Positions 25,336-34,668 are shown, counted from the stretch's first letter. The stretch is DNA of 64,000 nucleotides from Anthropogastromicrobium aceti (GCF_025567095.1 NZ_JAOQJH010000006.1); one strand, 5' to 3'. The notes: generated by a model from the sequence alone, not told the origin. Translations and numbers: made by a program.

Positions 25336-26433
25336 ATGAGAAAAGTATTTGCATCAATGACAGCAGTTTCAATGGCAGCAGCAGTAATGCTTGCAGGATG
25401 TGGCTCAAACAGCAGTGATAAGAAGACTACTACAGCAGCTTCAACAAAGGCAACTGAGGCAGCAACCGAGAAGAAGACTGAGGCAGCAACCGAGAAGAAG
25501 ACTGAGGCAGCAACTGAGAAGAAGACCGAGGCAGCGACTGAGAAAGAGACAGAAAAGGTATCTTCAGAAGAGGCTTCTTCTGAGGAAGTTTCTTCAGAAA
25601 AGGCTTCTTCTGAGGAAGCATCTAGTGAGGCAGCTTCTAAGGAAACAGAAGCAAAGGCAGATGAAAATGCAAAAGTTCGTGTTATTGATATTGACCTGAC
25701 AAGTGAGCAGTATGCATTTGGTGTAGATAAGGAGCAGCCTGAGCTGTTAGAGAAGACAAATGAGTTCATCGCAAAGATCATGGAGGATGGCACATTTGAT
25801 GAGATCTGCAATCATTACTTTGGCGATGGAGAGCCGGTTATGGTAAAGTCTGCAGAATATGATGAGTCTAAGGATCAGTTAGTCGTAGCAACTAATGCAG
25901 GTTTTGAGCCATTTGAGTATATGAAGGGCGAAGATTACTGTGGTATCGATATGGAGATGGCAGCACTTCTTGCTGATTATTTAGGCAAAGAGCTTGTAAT
26001 TCAGAACATGGATTTTGATGCTGTATGTCTGGCTGTTGGACAGCAAAAGTGTGATATCGCAATGGCAGGACTTACTATTACTGAGAGCAGAAAAGATCAG
26101 GTAACATTTACTGATTCTTATTATAATGCATCACAGAAGCTGATCGTTGCAGCAGATGATACGACGTTTGACGCATGCAAGACAAAGGAAGATGTAGAAG
26201 CTATCTTTAAGACCTTTGATAGCAAGACAAAGGTTGGTGCACAGAATGGAACAACAGCTCAGTTTTATGTTGAGGGAAGCGAAGACCTTGACTTTGCAGG
26301 ATTTGATATGACTCTGGTTGGATATAAGAATGGTTCCTTAGCTGTACAGGATCTTCTGAATGGAAATCTGGATTATGTTATCATTGACGCAGCACCGGCA
26401 GAAAGCATCACTGCAGCAATTAATTCACTGTAA
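25336..26433 (+). CDS. Amino-acid ABC binding lipoprotein, apparently circularly permuted
   Basis: A 365-residue protein with signal peptide and lipobox LAGC (Cys about 22), then a T/E/K/S-rich linker to about residue 110. Residues 114-163 (QYAFGVDKEQPELLEK, then EDGTFDEICNHYFG) match the segment that normally ends class-3 binding proteins. The usual N-terminal start, DQLVVATNAGFEPFEY, follows from about residue 180. The protein stops at DYVIIDAAPAESI, just where the missing C-terminal segment would normally follow. The order of the fold is therefore permuted. The permease and ATPase genes follow at once, suggesting polar amino-acid import. Confidence 0.88.
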   Translation: MRKVFASMTAVSMAAAVMLAGCGSNSSDKKTTTAASTKATEAATEKKTEAATEKKTEAATEKKTEAATEKETEKVSSEEASSEEVSSEKASSEEASSEAASKETEAKADENAKVRVIDIDLTSEQYAFGVDKEQPELLEKTNEFIAKIMEDGTFDEICNHYFGDGEPVMVKSAEYDESKDQLVVATNAGFEPFEYMKGEDYCGIDMEMAALLADYLGKELVIQNMDFDAVCLAVGQQKCDIAMAGLTITESRKDQVTFTDSYYNASQKLIVAADDTTFDACKTKEDVEAIFKTFDSKTKVGAQNGTTAQFYVEGSEDLDFAGFDMTLVGYKNGSLAVQDLLNGNLDYVIIDAAPAESITAAINSL

Positions 26434-26444
26434 GGAGTAACAGG

Positions 26445-27155
26445 ATGGGAGATTTTGGTCGTAAAATAGACCGTTTTATTGAGATTTTCGTGGAGCAGCG
26501 TGGATATGTCCGTGTGCTTGAGGGCCTTCAGAATACTGTTATGATTGCGGTAGTAGGTCTATTAGTTGGTGTTCTGATTGGAACATTGATTGCTTCGGTA
26601 AGAGTAATGCCAAAGTATAAGCTTCTTCCGCGTGTATTGAATGGCTTTTGTAGCTTTTATGTGGGGCTGTTTCGCGGAACGCCAATGGTTGTGCAGCTTC
26701 TGGTGTGCTACTATGTACTGCTTCCTCTTTTGGGAGCGCATATGACAGGTGTGCAGGTATCCATGCTTGTCTTTGGCTTAAACAGCGGAGCTTATATTTC
26801 AGAGATGATGCGTGCGGGCATTGAGTCCGTCGATCCAGGACAAATGGAGGCAGGAAGAGCAGTCGGACTTAGTTTTTCGGTCACGATGATCAAAATCGTC
26901 ATCCCACAGGCTGTAAAAAATATTTTGCCGACACTTGGAAATGAGTTTATCGCACTTGTCAAGGAGACATCAGTTGTAAGCTTTGTTGGAGCTGCAGATC
27001 TTTATGTTGCATTCAATTATATTGGAACAAACAGCTACGAGTTTATGGTACCATATCTTGTAATGGCACTTATTTACATTGTGATTGTACTTTTGATCAG
27101 CCTTGGTATTAAATTAATGGAAAGGAGCCTGAAGAAGAGTGATAGACGTAATTGA
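26445..27155 (+). CDS. Polar amino-acid ABC transporter permease
   Basis: A 236-residue inner-membrane protein of the HisM/GlnP family with about five hydrophobic helices. FRGTPMVVQLL and the coupling-helix EAA loop MEAGRAVGLSFSVTMIKIVIPQAVKNILP are visible. It lies 11 bp after the binding-protein gene and overlaps the ATPase gene by 17 bases. The substrate is not evident; binding-protein class suggests a polar amino acid. Confidence 0.92.
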   Translation: MGDFGRKIDRFIEIFVEQRGYVRVLEGLQNTVMIAVVGLLVGVLIGTLIASVRVMPKYKLLPRVLNGFCSFYVGLFRGTPMVVQLLVCYYVLLPLLGAHMTGVQVSMLVFGLNSGAYISEMMRAGIESVDPGQMEAGRAVGLSFSVTMIKIVIPQAVKNILPTLGNEFIALVKETSVVSFVGAADLYVAFNYIGTNSYEFMVPYLVMALIYIVIVLLISLGIKLMERSLKKSDRRN

Positions 27156-27900
27156 TTTGAAGAAAAACTTTCATGATCTTGAGGTTCTCAAGGGAATTAA
27201 CTTTAAAGTAGAGAAGGGTGATATTGTTGCAGTTATTGGTCCTTCTGGTTCTGGAAAAAGTACATTCTTACGATGCCTGAATTGTATGGAAGATCCAACA
27301 TCAGGAAAGATCATTTTTAATGGTGTTGATATTGCAGATATGAAGGTAGATATTAATGTTCATCGCCGTCATATGGGTATGGTATTTCAGCATTTTAATT
27401 TGTTTAACAATAAGACAGTGTTGGAAAATATTATGCTGGCACCAGAATATGTACGCTGTAAAGAAGCAAAAAAGCTAAAAACAGGAAAGAGCAAAAAGCA
27501 GATCCACGAGGAAGTAAAAAATGAGGCAATGGAGCTTTTAAAGCGCATTGGTCTTGAATCCAAGGCAGATGTGTATCCATCAACACTTTCTGGTGGTCAA
27601 AAACAGCGTGTCGCAATTGTGCGTGCACTTGCCATGAATCCGGATGTAATTTTATTTGACGAGCCAACAAGTGCGCTTGATCCAGAGATGGTAGGAGAGG
27701 TACTTGATCTTATGAAGAGCGTTGCTGCAGAAGGTATGACCATGATCGTTGTCACTCATGAGATGGGCTTTGCAAGAGAAGTTGCAAATCGTGTTATCTT
27801 TATGGATGATGGCCGTATTTTAGAGAGTGGTGATCCTAAGGAGTTTTTTGCAAATCCGAAAACACAGCGTGCACGTGAGTTCCTTTCGAAGGTGCTGTAA
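27139..27900 (+). CDS. Polar amino-acid ABC transporter ATPase (GlnQ-like)
   Basis: A 253-residue ATPase starting at a GTG. Walker A is GPSGSGKSTFLR, the signature LSGGQKQRVAIVRALA, Walker B VILFDEPTSALDPEM, and the H-loop VVTHEM. An insertion of about 20 Lys-rich residues (RCKEAKKLKTGKSKKQ) between the Q-loop and the signature is longer than in typical GlnQ. It powers the importer encoded just upstream. Confidence 0.93.
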   Translation: MIDVIDLKKNFHDLEVLKGINFKVEKGDIVAVIGPSGSGKSTFLRCLNCMEDPTSGKIIFNGVDIADMKVDINVHRRHMGMVFQHFNLFNNKTVLENIMLAPEYVRCKEAKKLKTGKSKKQIHEEVKNEAMELLKRIGLESKADVYPSTLSGGQKQRVAIVRALAMNPDVILFDEPTSALDPEMVGEVLDLMKSVAAEGMTMIVVTHEMGFAREVANRVIFMDDGRILESGDPKEFFANPKTQRAREFLSKVL

Positions 27901-27967
27901 TGGGAGGCAATGTTACCTAAGCGAAAGCCCCGAGGTGAATGTGCTTTTCGTAGAATGAGAATAGAGA

Positions 27968-28005
27968 AGAATCGTCACGGTCTCGTCGCGGCGGTTCTTT
28001 TTTTC
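27968..28005 (+). terminator. Terminator after the amino-acid transporter
   Basis: AGAATCGTC pairs with GGCGGTTCT (with G-U pairs) and is followed by a run of seven T. Confidence 0.75.
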
Positions 28006-28087
28006 TTGAAAAACTCTTTACTAAAAGCAAAAAACAGTATAGAATATAAATGAGAAAGTAGCGTTTAATACTAAACTCTGAAATATA

Positions 28088-28134
28088 ACAACACTTTAAT
28101 GCGGCAACAAAAGCAGGCTGTATTAAAGTGTTGT
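28088..28134 (+). promoter_or_regulatory. Long stem-loop in the leader of the glycyl radical enzyme gene
   Basis: An 18-bp stem (28088-28105 with 28117-28134, only G-U deviations) around an 11-nt loop, ending 38 bp before the start codon. There is no T tract, so it is not a terminator. A regulatory or mRNA-stabilising role is inferred. Confidence 0.6.
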
Positions 28135-28171
28135 ACCAATTTAAGTAAGCTTAAGAAAGGATGGTGCCATT

Positions 28172-29716
28172 TTGAGACCAATATCAATGGAACGTGTGGA
28201 AAACACGAGACAAGAAATATTAAATATTATTACAAGCCGTAAACTGACACATGAGCAGAAGCTGACTAACCTTGCAGGACAGGCAGACTCTTTGCTTGAG
28301 GTACTGGATCTTCCAGACGGACTCGAAGAGCTTCTTGAGCCGGTTGAGGGAAAGCAGTGTATCTGTGATCTGTTTGAGGGTCATGCACCGGTAAGACCGA
28401 GATACATTGTCCCGGACTATGCAAAGTTTATGAGAGAAGGAAGCAAGTTCTTACAGCTTGAACCGCCGAAGGATATCTACGAGGCAATCAACTCTCTTCT
28501 GATTTTCTATAAGAATGTTCCAAGTGTCACCAATTACCCGGTTTATTTAGGAAACATTGATGAGCTGCTTGAGCCATTTATGGATGATGTGGACGAGGCA
28601 CAGGCAAAGAAGCTGTTTAAGCTATTCTTTACCCATATCGACCGCACCGTTCTCGATTCCTTCTCCCATGCGGACATCGGACCAAAGGCTACCAGAGCAG
28701 GACGTTTGATCTTAGAGGTAGAGCGTGAGCTTTTAGATGCAGTTCCAAATATTACGATGAAATATGATACTGATATCACACCGGATGATTTTGGTATCGA
28801 GTGTGTGAAAACAGCACTTAAGACGGCTAAGCCGAGCTTTGCAAATCATAAGATGTTCAAAAAAGAACTCGGTGAAAATTATGTCATCGCCAGCTGCTAC
28901 AATGGTCTTTTATTAGGCGGCGGTTCCTATACGCTGTGCCGTCTGATTCTTGGCAATATCGCAAAGCGTGCAAAAGATAAAAAGGACTTCTTCGAAAATC
29001 AGCTTCCATATGTAATGGAGCGCATGGCACTTTATATGGATGAACGCATTCGTTTTGAGGTGGAGGAGAGCGGCTTTTTCGAGAGCAACTTCCTTGCAAA
29101 AGAAGGCTTCATCCACAGAGATCGTTTTACCGCAATGTTTGGTATGGTCGGCATGGCAGAGTGTGTCAATATTCTGATGGAGCTTGAGGGCAAAAAGGGC
29201 CGCTTTGGTCACGACAAGGAGGCAGATGACCTCGGTGTTGAGATTATGGAGGCAATCAATGCATTTAATAACGCACATGTAAATCCATACTGTGAGGCAA
29301 CAGGCGGTCATTTTCTCTTACATGCACAGGTCGGCATCGCACAGGATAAGAACATCACTCCTGGAACGAGAATTCCGATTGGTGAGGAGCCGAAGGAGCT
29401 GATTGATCAGCTGCGCCATTGCAGCCGCTTCCACAAGTACTTCCCATCTGGTACCGGCGATATTTTCCCAGTAGACGTGACAGTACACAAAAATCCACAG
29501 TTTGTTCTTGACATCGTAAAGGGGGCATTCCAGGCTGATCTTCGTTACCTGTCCTTCTATGAGAGCGACGGCGATGTAATTCGCGTCACCGGATACTTAG
29601 CAAAACGTTCCGAGATTGAAAAGTATCAAAAGGGTGAGAGTGTGCTGCAAAATACAACGCAGCTTGCAACAGGTGCAACTGAAAATGGTCATGTTCAGGA
29701 AAGAAGGATTCGGTAA
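28172..29716 (+). CDS. yjjI: YjjI-family glycyl radical enzyme
   Basis: A 514-residue protein. A TTG start at 28172 is 11 bp after AAGAAAGG; an ATG at 28187 is the alternative. The sequence matches the short YjjI (DUF3029) class of glycyl radical enzymes. The glycyl radical motif RVTGYLAK puts the radical Gly at about 474, and a conserved Cys lies in ASCYNGLLLGGGSYTL. The reaction is unknown. The next gene, overlapping by one base, is its YjjW activase. In E. coli the same pair lies beside the deo genes; here nucleoside genes surround it. The enzyme needs anaerobic conditions. Confidence 0.88.
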   Translation: MRPISMERVENTRQEILNIITSRKLTHEQKLTNLAGQADSLLEVLDLPDGLEELLEPVEGKQCICDLFEGHAPVRPRYIVPDYAKFMREGSKFLQLEPPKDIYEAINSLLIFYKNVPSVTNYPVYLGNIDELLEPFMDDVDEAQAKKLFKLFFTHIDRTVLDSFSHADIGPKATRAGRLILEVERELLDAVPNITMKYDTDITPDDFGIECVKTALKTAKPSFANHKMFKKELGENYVIASCYNGLLLGGGSYTLCRLILGNIAKRAKDKKDFFENQLPYVMERMALYMDERIRFEVEESGFFESNFLAKEGFIHRDRFTAMFGMVGMAECVNILMELEGKKGRFGHDKEADDLGVEIMEAINAFNNAHVNPYCEATGGHFLLHAQVGIAQDKNITPGTRIPIGEEPKELIDQLRHCSRFHKYFPSGTGDIFPVDVTVHKNPQFVLDIVKGAFQADLRYLSFYESDGDVIRVTGYLAKRSEIEKYQKGESVLQNTTQLATGATENGHVQERRIR

Positions 29717-30558
29717 TGATCACTGCACCGGTCAATAAAATTATTCCATTTAGCAGCGTAGATGGTCCGGGAAATCGCACGGCCGTATTTTTTCAGGGCT
29801 GTAACTGGGATTGCTGTTATTGCCATAACCCAGAGACAAGAAATATGTGCACAGGCTGTATGGCCTGTGTGCAGGTCTGTCCTGTGGGGGCACTTCAAAA
29901 TGAAAATGGCAAGGTGCATTTCTTTCCAGAGCGCTGTGTAGGATGCGACACCTGCATCAAAACATGTCGTTTTGGAAGCAGTCCACGTATCTGTAATTTG
30001 ACACCAGAAGAAACTTTTGAACAGATCAAAAAGCAGATTCCATTTATCAGCGGCGTCACTGTTTCTGGAGGCGAGTGCAGTCTATATTGTGAGTTTGTCG
30101 AATCATTATTTAAGCTTTGCAAAGAAGCTGGTTTAAATACGATGATGGACAGCAACGGCAGCACACCGTTTGCTGGAAAAGACGATCTGTTAGCGGTTAC
30201 AGACGGTGTTATGCTTGACATTAAGGCATTTGGCGAAGAGGATCATTTAAAAGTTACTGCGATGCCAAACAAGAACACGCTTGAGAATGCAGTATTTTTA
30301 GCAAAGATGGGAAAACTTTTTGAAATTCGTACCGTCATTGTACCAGGTCTGTTTGACATTGAAAATACAATTATTAAAGCTGGAGAATTGTTAAGGCCAT
30401 ATCAGAGTATTCATCCAGTGCGCTACAAACTCATCTCATACCGTCCTTTTGGCGTCAGGGAAGAGTACAGGACTTATCAGAGTCCGTCAAAGGAGTATAT
30501 GGAACAGCTAGAAGAGCTTGCTTATAAGAGTGGCTTTGATGATGTTGTTACCACATAA
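29716..30558 (+). CDS. yjjW: YjjW-family glycyl radical enzyme activase
   Basis: A 280-residue radical SAM enzyme. The motif CNWDCCYCHNP near residue 30 supplies the SAM cluster. A two-cluster ferredoxin insert follows (CTGCMACVQVCPVGAL and CVGCDTCIKTC), as in activases of this class. VSGGECSLY and later strands complete the barrel. It abstracts hydrogen from the YjjI glycine to make the stable radical. Its ATG overlaps the yjjI stop codon. Confidence 0.92.
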   Translation: MITAPVNKIIPFSSVDGPGNRTAVFFQGCNWDCCYCHNPETRNMCTGCMACVQVCPVGALQNENGKVHFFPERCVGCDTCIKTCRFGSSPRICNLTPEETFEQIKKQIPFISGVTVSGGECSLYCEFVESLFKLCKEAGLNTMMDSNGSTPFAGKDDLLAVTDGVMLDIKAFGEEDHLKVTAMPNKNTLENAVFLAKMGKLFEIRTVIVPGLFDIENTIIKAGELLRPYQSIHPVRYKLISYRPFGVREEYRTYQSPSKEYMEQLEELAYKSGFDDVVTT

Positions 30559-30624
30559 AGAAAAAACATAGTCGAAATAGACAATTGTTTTAAATGCTTA
30601 TAACAGACGAAGGAGGAGGAAGAG

Positions 30625-32172
30625 ATGGAGAGAATCAGTCATATGGACATGACGAAGCCAGCCATCGAAATGCGTGAAATTGTCAAGAAATTTGGCGATT
30701 TTACAGCGAATGACCATATTAATCTGCTCGTTCACAAGGGTGAGGTTCATGCAATCCTTGGCGAGAATGGAGCTGGAAAGAGTACACTTATGAATGTGCT
30801 CTATGGCCTGTATCAGCCAACATCCGGACAGATTTTTGTTGGCGGAAAAGAGGAAGTGATTCACAGTCCAAGCCGTGCTATTGAACTTGGAATTGGTATG
30901 GTTCACCAGCATTTTATGCTTGTACAACCATTTTCTGTCACAGAAAACATTATCCTTGGAATGGAGCCGATGAAAGGTCTTACGGTAGATCTAAAGACAG
31001 CGCGCAAGAGGGTAGAGGAGATTTCAAAGCGCTACAATATGCAGGTAGATCCGGATGCCAAGATTGAAGATATTTCTGTTGGTATGCAGCAGCGTGTGGA
31101 GATTTTAAAGGTTCTCTATCGTGGTGCAGACATCCTGATTTTGGATGAGCCGACTGCATCGCTGACGCCGCAGGAGATCACAGAGCTTATGGAGATTATT
31201 TCCAATCTGACAGCCGACGGAAAATCCGTTATTTTGATTACTCATAAGCTAAAAGAGATTACAAGCTGTGCTGATTATTGTACGATTATCCGTCAGGGAA
31301 AATATATTGATACAGTCAAAGTCAGTGATGTTAATGAAAATGATCTTGCAGCCATGATGGTAGGCCGTAAGGTTGAGTTTAAGGTAGAAAAGAAGGATAT
31401 CAAGCCGGGAGAGGTTGTTCTTGAAGTGAAGGATATTCATGGAAAGGACTACCGCGGTGTTGAGATTTTAAAGGGACTTAATCTGTCAGTTAGAAGAGGT
31501 GAGATTGTAGGTCTTGCCGGTGTCGATGGAAATGGACAGACAGAGCTTGTTGAAATTTTGACAGGATTGAAAAAGGGCGATTCAGGTGAAGTCCTCATTA
31601 ACGGCAAGAATGTTTTCAACAAAAAACCAAAGGAAATCTTTGAGAGCGGCATCACAAGTATTCCAGCTGACCGCCAAAAGCATGGTCTGGTGCTGGAGTT
31701 TTCTGTTGCTGAAAATCTGATTTTGCAAAATTACATGAAGGAGCCGTACTCAAAGAAAGGTGTCTTGAAAAAGGATGCCATTATGGCTCATGCAAAGGAT
31801 CTTGTAGAGAGGTTTGATATTCGTCCGGCAGGAAGTGAGTCTCGTCCGGCGGGAACGCTTTCAGGCGGAAATCAGCAAAAAGTTATTATTGCAAGAGAGA
31901 TCACAAATGATAAGGATCTGTTGATTGCTGTTAACCCGACTCGTGGTCTTGACGTTGGTGCTATTGAGTTTGTACATCGCTACTTAGTCGAGCAGCGAAA
32001 TAAAAATAAGGCTGTGCTTCTCGTTTCTTTTGAGCTGGATGAGATTATGAGTGTATCTGATCGTATTGAGGTTATCTTTGACGGACAGATTACAGGAAGT
32101 ATGCCGGCGGCAGGTGCAGATGAGAAGACCCTTGGAATTATGATGGCAGGAGGAAAGCAGCATGAAGCATAA
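30625..32172 (+). CDS. Nucleoside ABC transporter ATPase (two-domain, NupO/RbsA-like)
   Basis: A 515-residue protein with two ABC cassettes. The first has GENGAGKSTLMN, the signature ISVGMQQRVEILKVL and ILDEPTASLTPQE. The second has a degenerate P-loop region (GVDGNGQTELVE), LSGGNQQKVIIAREI and NPTRGLD. This architecture belongs to sugar and BMP-linked nucleoside importers. The ATG follows GGAGGAGGAAGAG. The two permease genes follow with overlap or close spacing, and the BMP lipoprotein at 23592-25193 is the likely binding partner. Confidence 0.9.
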   Translation: MERISHMDMTKPAIEMREIVKKFGDFTANDHINLLVHKGEVHAILGENGAGKSTLMNVLYGLYQPTSGQIFVGGKEEVIHSPSRAIELGIGMVHQHFMLVQPFSVTENIILGMEPMKGLTVDLKTARKRVEEISKRYNMQVDPDAKIEDISVGMQQRVEILKVLYRGADILILDEPTASLTPQEITELMEIISNLTADGKSVILITHKLKEITSCADYCTIIRQGKYIDTVKVSDVNENDLAAMMVGRKVEFKVEKKDIKPGEVVLEVKDIHGKDYRGVEILKGLNLSVRRGEIVGLAGVDGNGQTELVEILTGLKKGDSGEVLINGKNVFNKKPKEIFESGITSIPADRQKHGLVLEFSVAENLILQNYMKEPYSKKGVLKKDAIMAHAKDLVERFDIRPAGSESRPAGTLSGGNQQKVIIAREITNDKDLLIAVNPTRGLDVGAIEFVHRYLVEQRNKNKAVLLVSFELDEIMSVSDRIEVIFDGQITGSMPAAGADEKTLGIMMAGGKQHEA

Positions 32173-33226
32173 GAAGAGCATATTAGAAGGAAATATTATC
32201 TACACGCTGTTTGCAATTTTAATGGGATTTTTGACAGGTGCCATTATTCTTGCGATTGCAGGAATGAATCCAGGAGTCATCTATGCAAAATTGATCTCTG
32301 GTATTTTCAGCAAGCCGAAATTTTTGGCATGGTCCGTTGTGTATGCGACACCTTTAATTTTTACAGGTCTTAGTGTGGCTTTCTCTTTCCGCACAGGTGT
32401 ATTTAACATTGGTGCAGAGGGTCAGTTTGTAGTGGGAAGTCTTGCAGCGACTGTAATCGGAATTGTTTGCCCATTTCCAGCAATAATTACAGTTCCGCTT
32501 TGTCTGATTGCAGCAGCGGCAGCAGGTGCTGTGTGGTCTGCATTTTGTGGTCTGTTAAAGGTAAAAAAGGGAATCAATGAGGTTCTTTCCTTTATCATGA
32601 TGAACTGGATTGCGTATTATTTGTCGAACTATATTGTAAACCTTCCGGGCATCAAAGCAAACGCGAAAGAGACAACTGTTGATATTTTAGAAAATGCTCA
32701 GATGTTGATGCCATTGTCTGTGCGTCAGATGACTGGCTGCAATACTACCAACTATGGAATTATTCTGGCACTGATTGCTGCGGTGATTATCTGGTATCTG
32801 ATCAATAAGACAACGCTTGGTTATGAGCTTCGAAGTGTTGGATTTAACAGTTATGCAGCCGAGTATGGTGGTATCAATTCAGGTGCTTCTGTTATGAAGG
32901 CACTGGCAATCTCAGGTGCACTAGCGGGTCTTGGCGGTGCGATCCAGATTCTTGGAAATGCAATGCATATCGCACAGTTTGCCGGACAGGAAGGCTTTGG
33001 TTTCCAGGGAATTACAGTTGCGTTAATCGCAAGTTCCAACCCGATAGGCTGTATCTTTGCTGGACTTTTCTACGGTGCAATGAAGTACGGTGGTTCTAAG
33101 TTAAACCTTGTTGGTGCACCAAAGGAAGTTCTTGATATTATCATGGGTGCGATCGTTTTAGTTATTGCAATCTCACATGTATTCAAGACATTTGCTCAGA
33201 AGAAGATGCAGAAGGGAGGAAAGTAA
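32162..33226 (+). CDS. Nucleoside ABC transporter permease 1 (NupP-like)
   Basis: A 354-residue membrane protein with eight or more hydrophobic helices. It belongs to the BPD_transp_2 family (FRTGVFNIGAEGQFVVGSLAA, the characteristic early loop; LAGLGGAIQILG later). It starts 11 bases inside the ATPase gene. It forms the membrane channel with the next gene product. Confidence 0.9.
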   Translation: MKHKKSILEGNIIYTLFAILMGFLTGAIILAIAGMNPGVIYAKLISGIFSKPKFLAWSVVYATPLIFTGLSVAFSFRTGVFNIGAEGQFVVGSLAATVIGIVCPFPAIITVPLCLIAAAAAGAVWSAFCGLLKVKKGINEVLSFIMMNWIAYYLSNYIVNLPGIKANAKETTVDILENAQMLMPLSVRQMTGCNTTNYGIILALIAAVIIWYLINKTTLGYELRSVGFNSYAAEYGGINSGASVMKALAISGALAGLGGAIQILGNAMHIAQFAGQEGFGFQGITVALIASSNPIGCIFAGLFYGAMKYGGSKLNLVGAPKEVLDIIMGAIVLVIAISHVFKTFAQKKMQKGGK

Positions 33227-33227
33227 G

Positions 33228-34169
33228 ATGAATGAATTTATAAAAGATCTTGGACTTTTAATTAACGCAATGCTGATCGCAACGCCTCCGCTTCTGTATG
33301 CAGCGCTTGGTTCTTGCATTTCAGAGCGAAGCGGTGTTGTCAACATCGGTATTGAGGGAATGATGACAGTAGGTGCATTTACAGGTGCAGCGCTTTGCTA
33401 TTTTGTTCCAGGGGCACCATGGCTAGCTTTTGTTTTAGCGGGAGTAGCCGGTGCGCTTGTTGCAGTGATTCATGCATTTGCCTGCATCACCTGTAACGCA
33501 GATCAGACAATTTCGGGTACTGCTATTAACTTCTTGGCACCTGGTATTGCGATTTTTATCTGTCGTGTATTATTTTCAGATAGTACAGATACCCCAGCGA
33601 TCACCGATTCAGCAAGCCGTCTTCCAAAACTTCTTGACGGTGTATTTCCGGCAGGTTCCTTCTGGAATAACGTATTAAATATCCATGTGGCAGGCTATCT
33701 TTGCTTTATCTGCGTAGCAGTTGTCTGGTTCTTATTCTACAAGACAAAGTTTGGTATTCGCCTTCGCGCAGTAGGTGAGCATCCACAGGCATGTGATACA
33801 CTAGGAATCAACGTAACAAAGACACGTTATATTGCCGTTATCTTATCAGGCTTTTTCTCAGGTCTTGGCGGTGCCTATATAACTATGGCAACTACAAACC
33901 AGTTTAAGCCAGCCGTTATCGTAGGTCAGGGTTTTATGGCAATTTCTGCTGTTATTTTTGGTAAATTTACACCTCACGGCGCAATGCTTGCATGTATGCT
34001 GTTTGGTCTTTGCAGCGGTGTAAAGGTTCTGGCAGGAACAAGCAATATTATTTCCCCGAACTTAATTTCCATGATTCCGTATATTGTAACAATTCTGGCA
34101 CTTGTATTGTTTGTCGGAAAGGCAAGAGTTCCGGCTGCAAACGGAAAGCCATATATCAAATCTAAGTAA
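33228..34169 (+). CDS. Nucleoside ABC transporter permease 2 (NupQ-like)
   Basis: A 313-residue membrane protein; the ATG at 33228 follows GGGAGGA, one base after the previous stop. SERSGVVNIGIEGMMTVGA is the family motif matching NIGAEGQ in its partner, and SGLGGAYITM follows. With the preceding permease it makes a heterodimeric importer for nucleosides. The cytidine deaminase gene follows 13 bp later, which supports the substrate. Confidence 0.9.
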   Translation: MNEFIKDLGLLINAMLIATPPLLYAALGSCISERSGVVNIGIEGMMTVGAFTGAALCYFVPGAPWLAFVLAGVAGALVAVIHAFACITCNADQTISGTAINFLAPGIAIFICRVLFSDSTDTPAITDSASRLPKLLDGVFPAGSFWNNVLNIHVAGYLCFICVAVVWFLFYKTKFGIRLRAVGEHPQACDTLGINVTKTRYIAVILSGFFSGLGGAYITMATTNQFKPAVIVGQGFMAISAVIFGKFTPHGAMLACMLFGLCSGVKVLAGTSNIISPNLISMIPYIVTILALVLFVGKARVPAANGKPYIKSK

Positions 34170-34182
34170 TAGGAATATGTAT

Positions 34183-34608
34183 ATGAATATTGATGCAGAA
34201 GTTCTAATTAAGGAAGCAATTGAGGCTAGAAAAATGGCCTACACGCCGTATTCTCATTTTAAGGTAGGCGCTGCGCTTCTTACAGCTGATGGAAAAATTT
34301 ATCGTGGCTGCAATATTGAAAATGCAGGCTATACGCCGAGCAATTGTGCGGAGCGTACTGCATTCTTTAAAGCTGTCAGTGAGGGAGAACGCTCTTTTGC
34401 GGCAATAGCAATTGTAGCAGGTCCAGAAAATGGCGATCTTGTGCTGACTGCACCATGTGGTGTATGCCGTCAGGTTATGATGGAATTTTGTGATTATGAG
34501 ACCTTCCCAATAATTCTGGGAACCTCACCGAAAGATTATAAAATCATGACCTTAAAAGAAATTCTTCCGCTTGGTTTTGGACCGAAGAATTTAAACATTG
34601 AGCTTTAA
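34183..34608 (+). CDS. cdd: Cytidine deaminase
   Basis: A 141-residue enzyme; the ATG at 34183 is 8 bp after AGGA, and 34177 is an alternative. YTPYSHFKVGAAL, the zinc and proton-shuttle motif NCAERTAF, and the second zinc motif APCGVCRQVMMEF are all present. It converts cytidine and deoxycytidine to uridine forms, which feed the Udp and Udk enzymes in this window. It is the last gene of the nucleoside transport operon. Confidence 0.95.
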   Translation: MNIDAEVLIKEAIEARKMAYTPYSHFKVGAALLTADGKIYRGCNIENAGYTPSNCAERTAFFKAVSEGERSFAAIAIVAGPENGDLVLTAPCGVCRQVMMEFCDYETFPIILGTSPKDYKIMTLKEILPLGFGPKNLNIEL

Positions 34609-34625
34609 CAAATGAAGAAATTAAA

Positions 34626-34668
34626 AAATGCTGACCTGAGGAAAAAATCCTTAGGTTGGCATTTTTTA
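34626..34668 (+). terminator. Terminator after cdd
   Basis: AATGCTGACCTGAGGA pairs with TCCTTAGGTTGGCATT and is followed by TTTTTATTT. Confidence 0.88.

Noticed and set aside
25266..25811. 181-residue minus-strand ORF
   Set aside because: Shadow of the linker of the amino-acid binding protein; composition mirrors the repeats.
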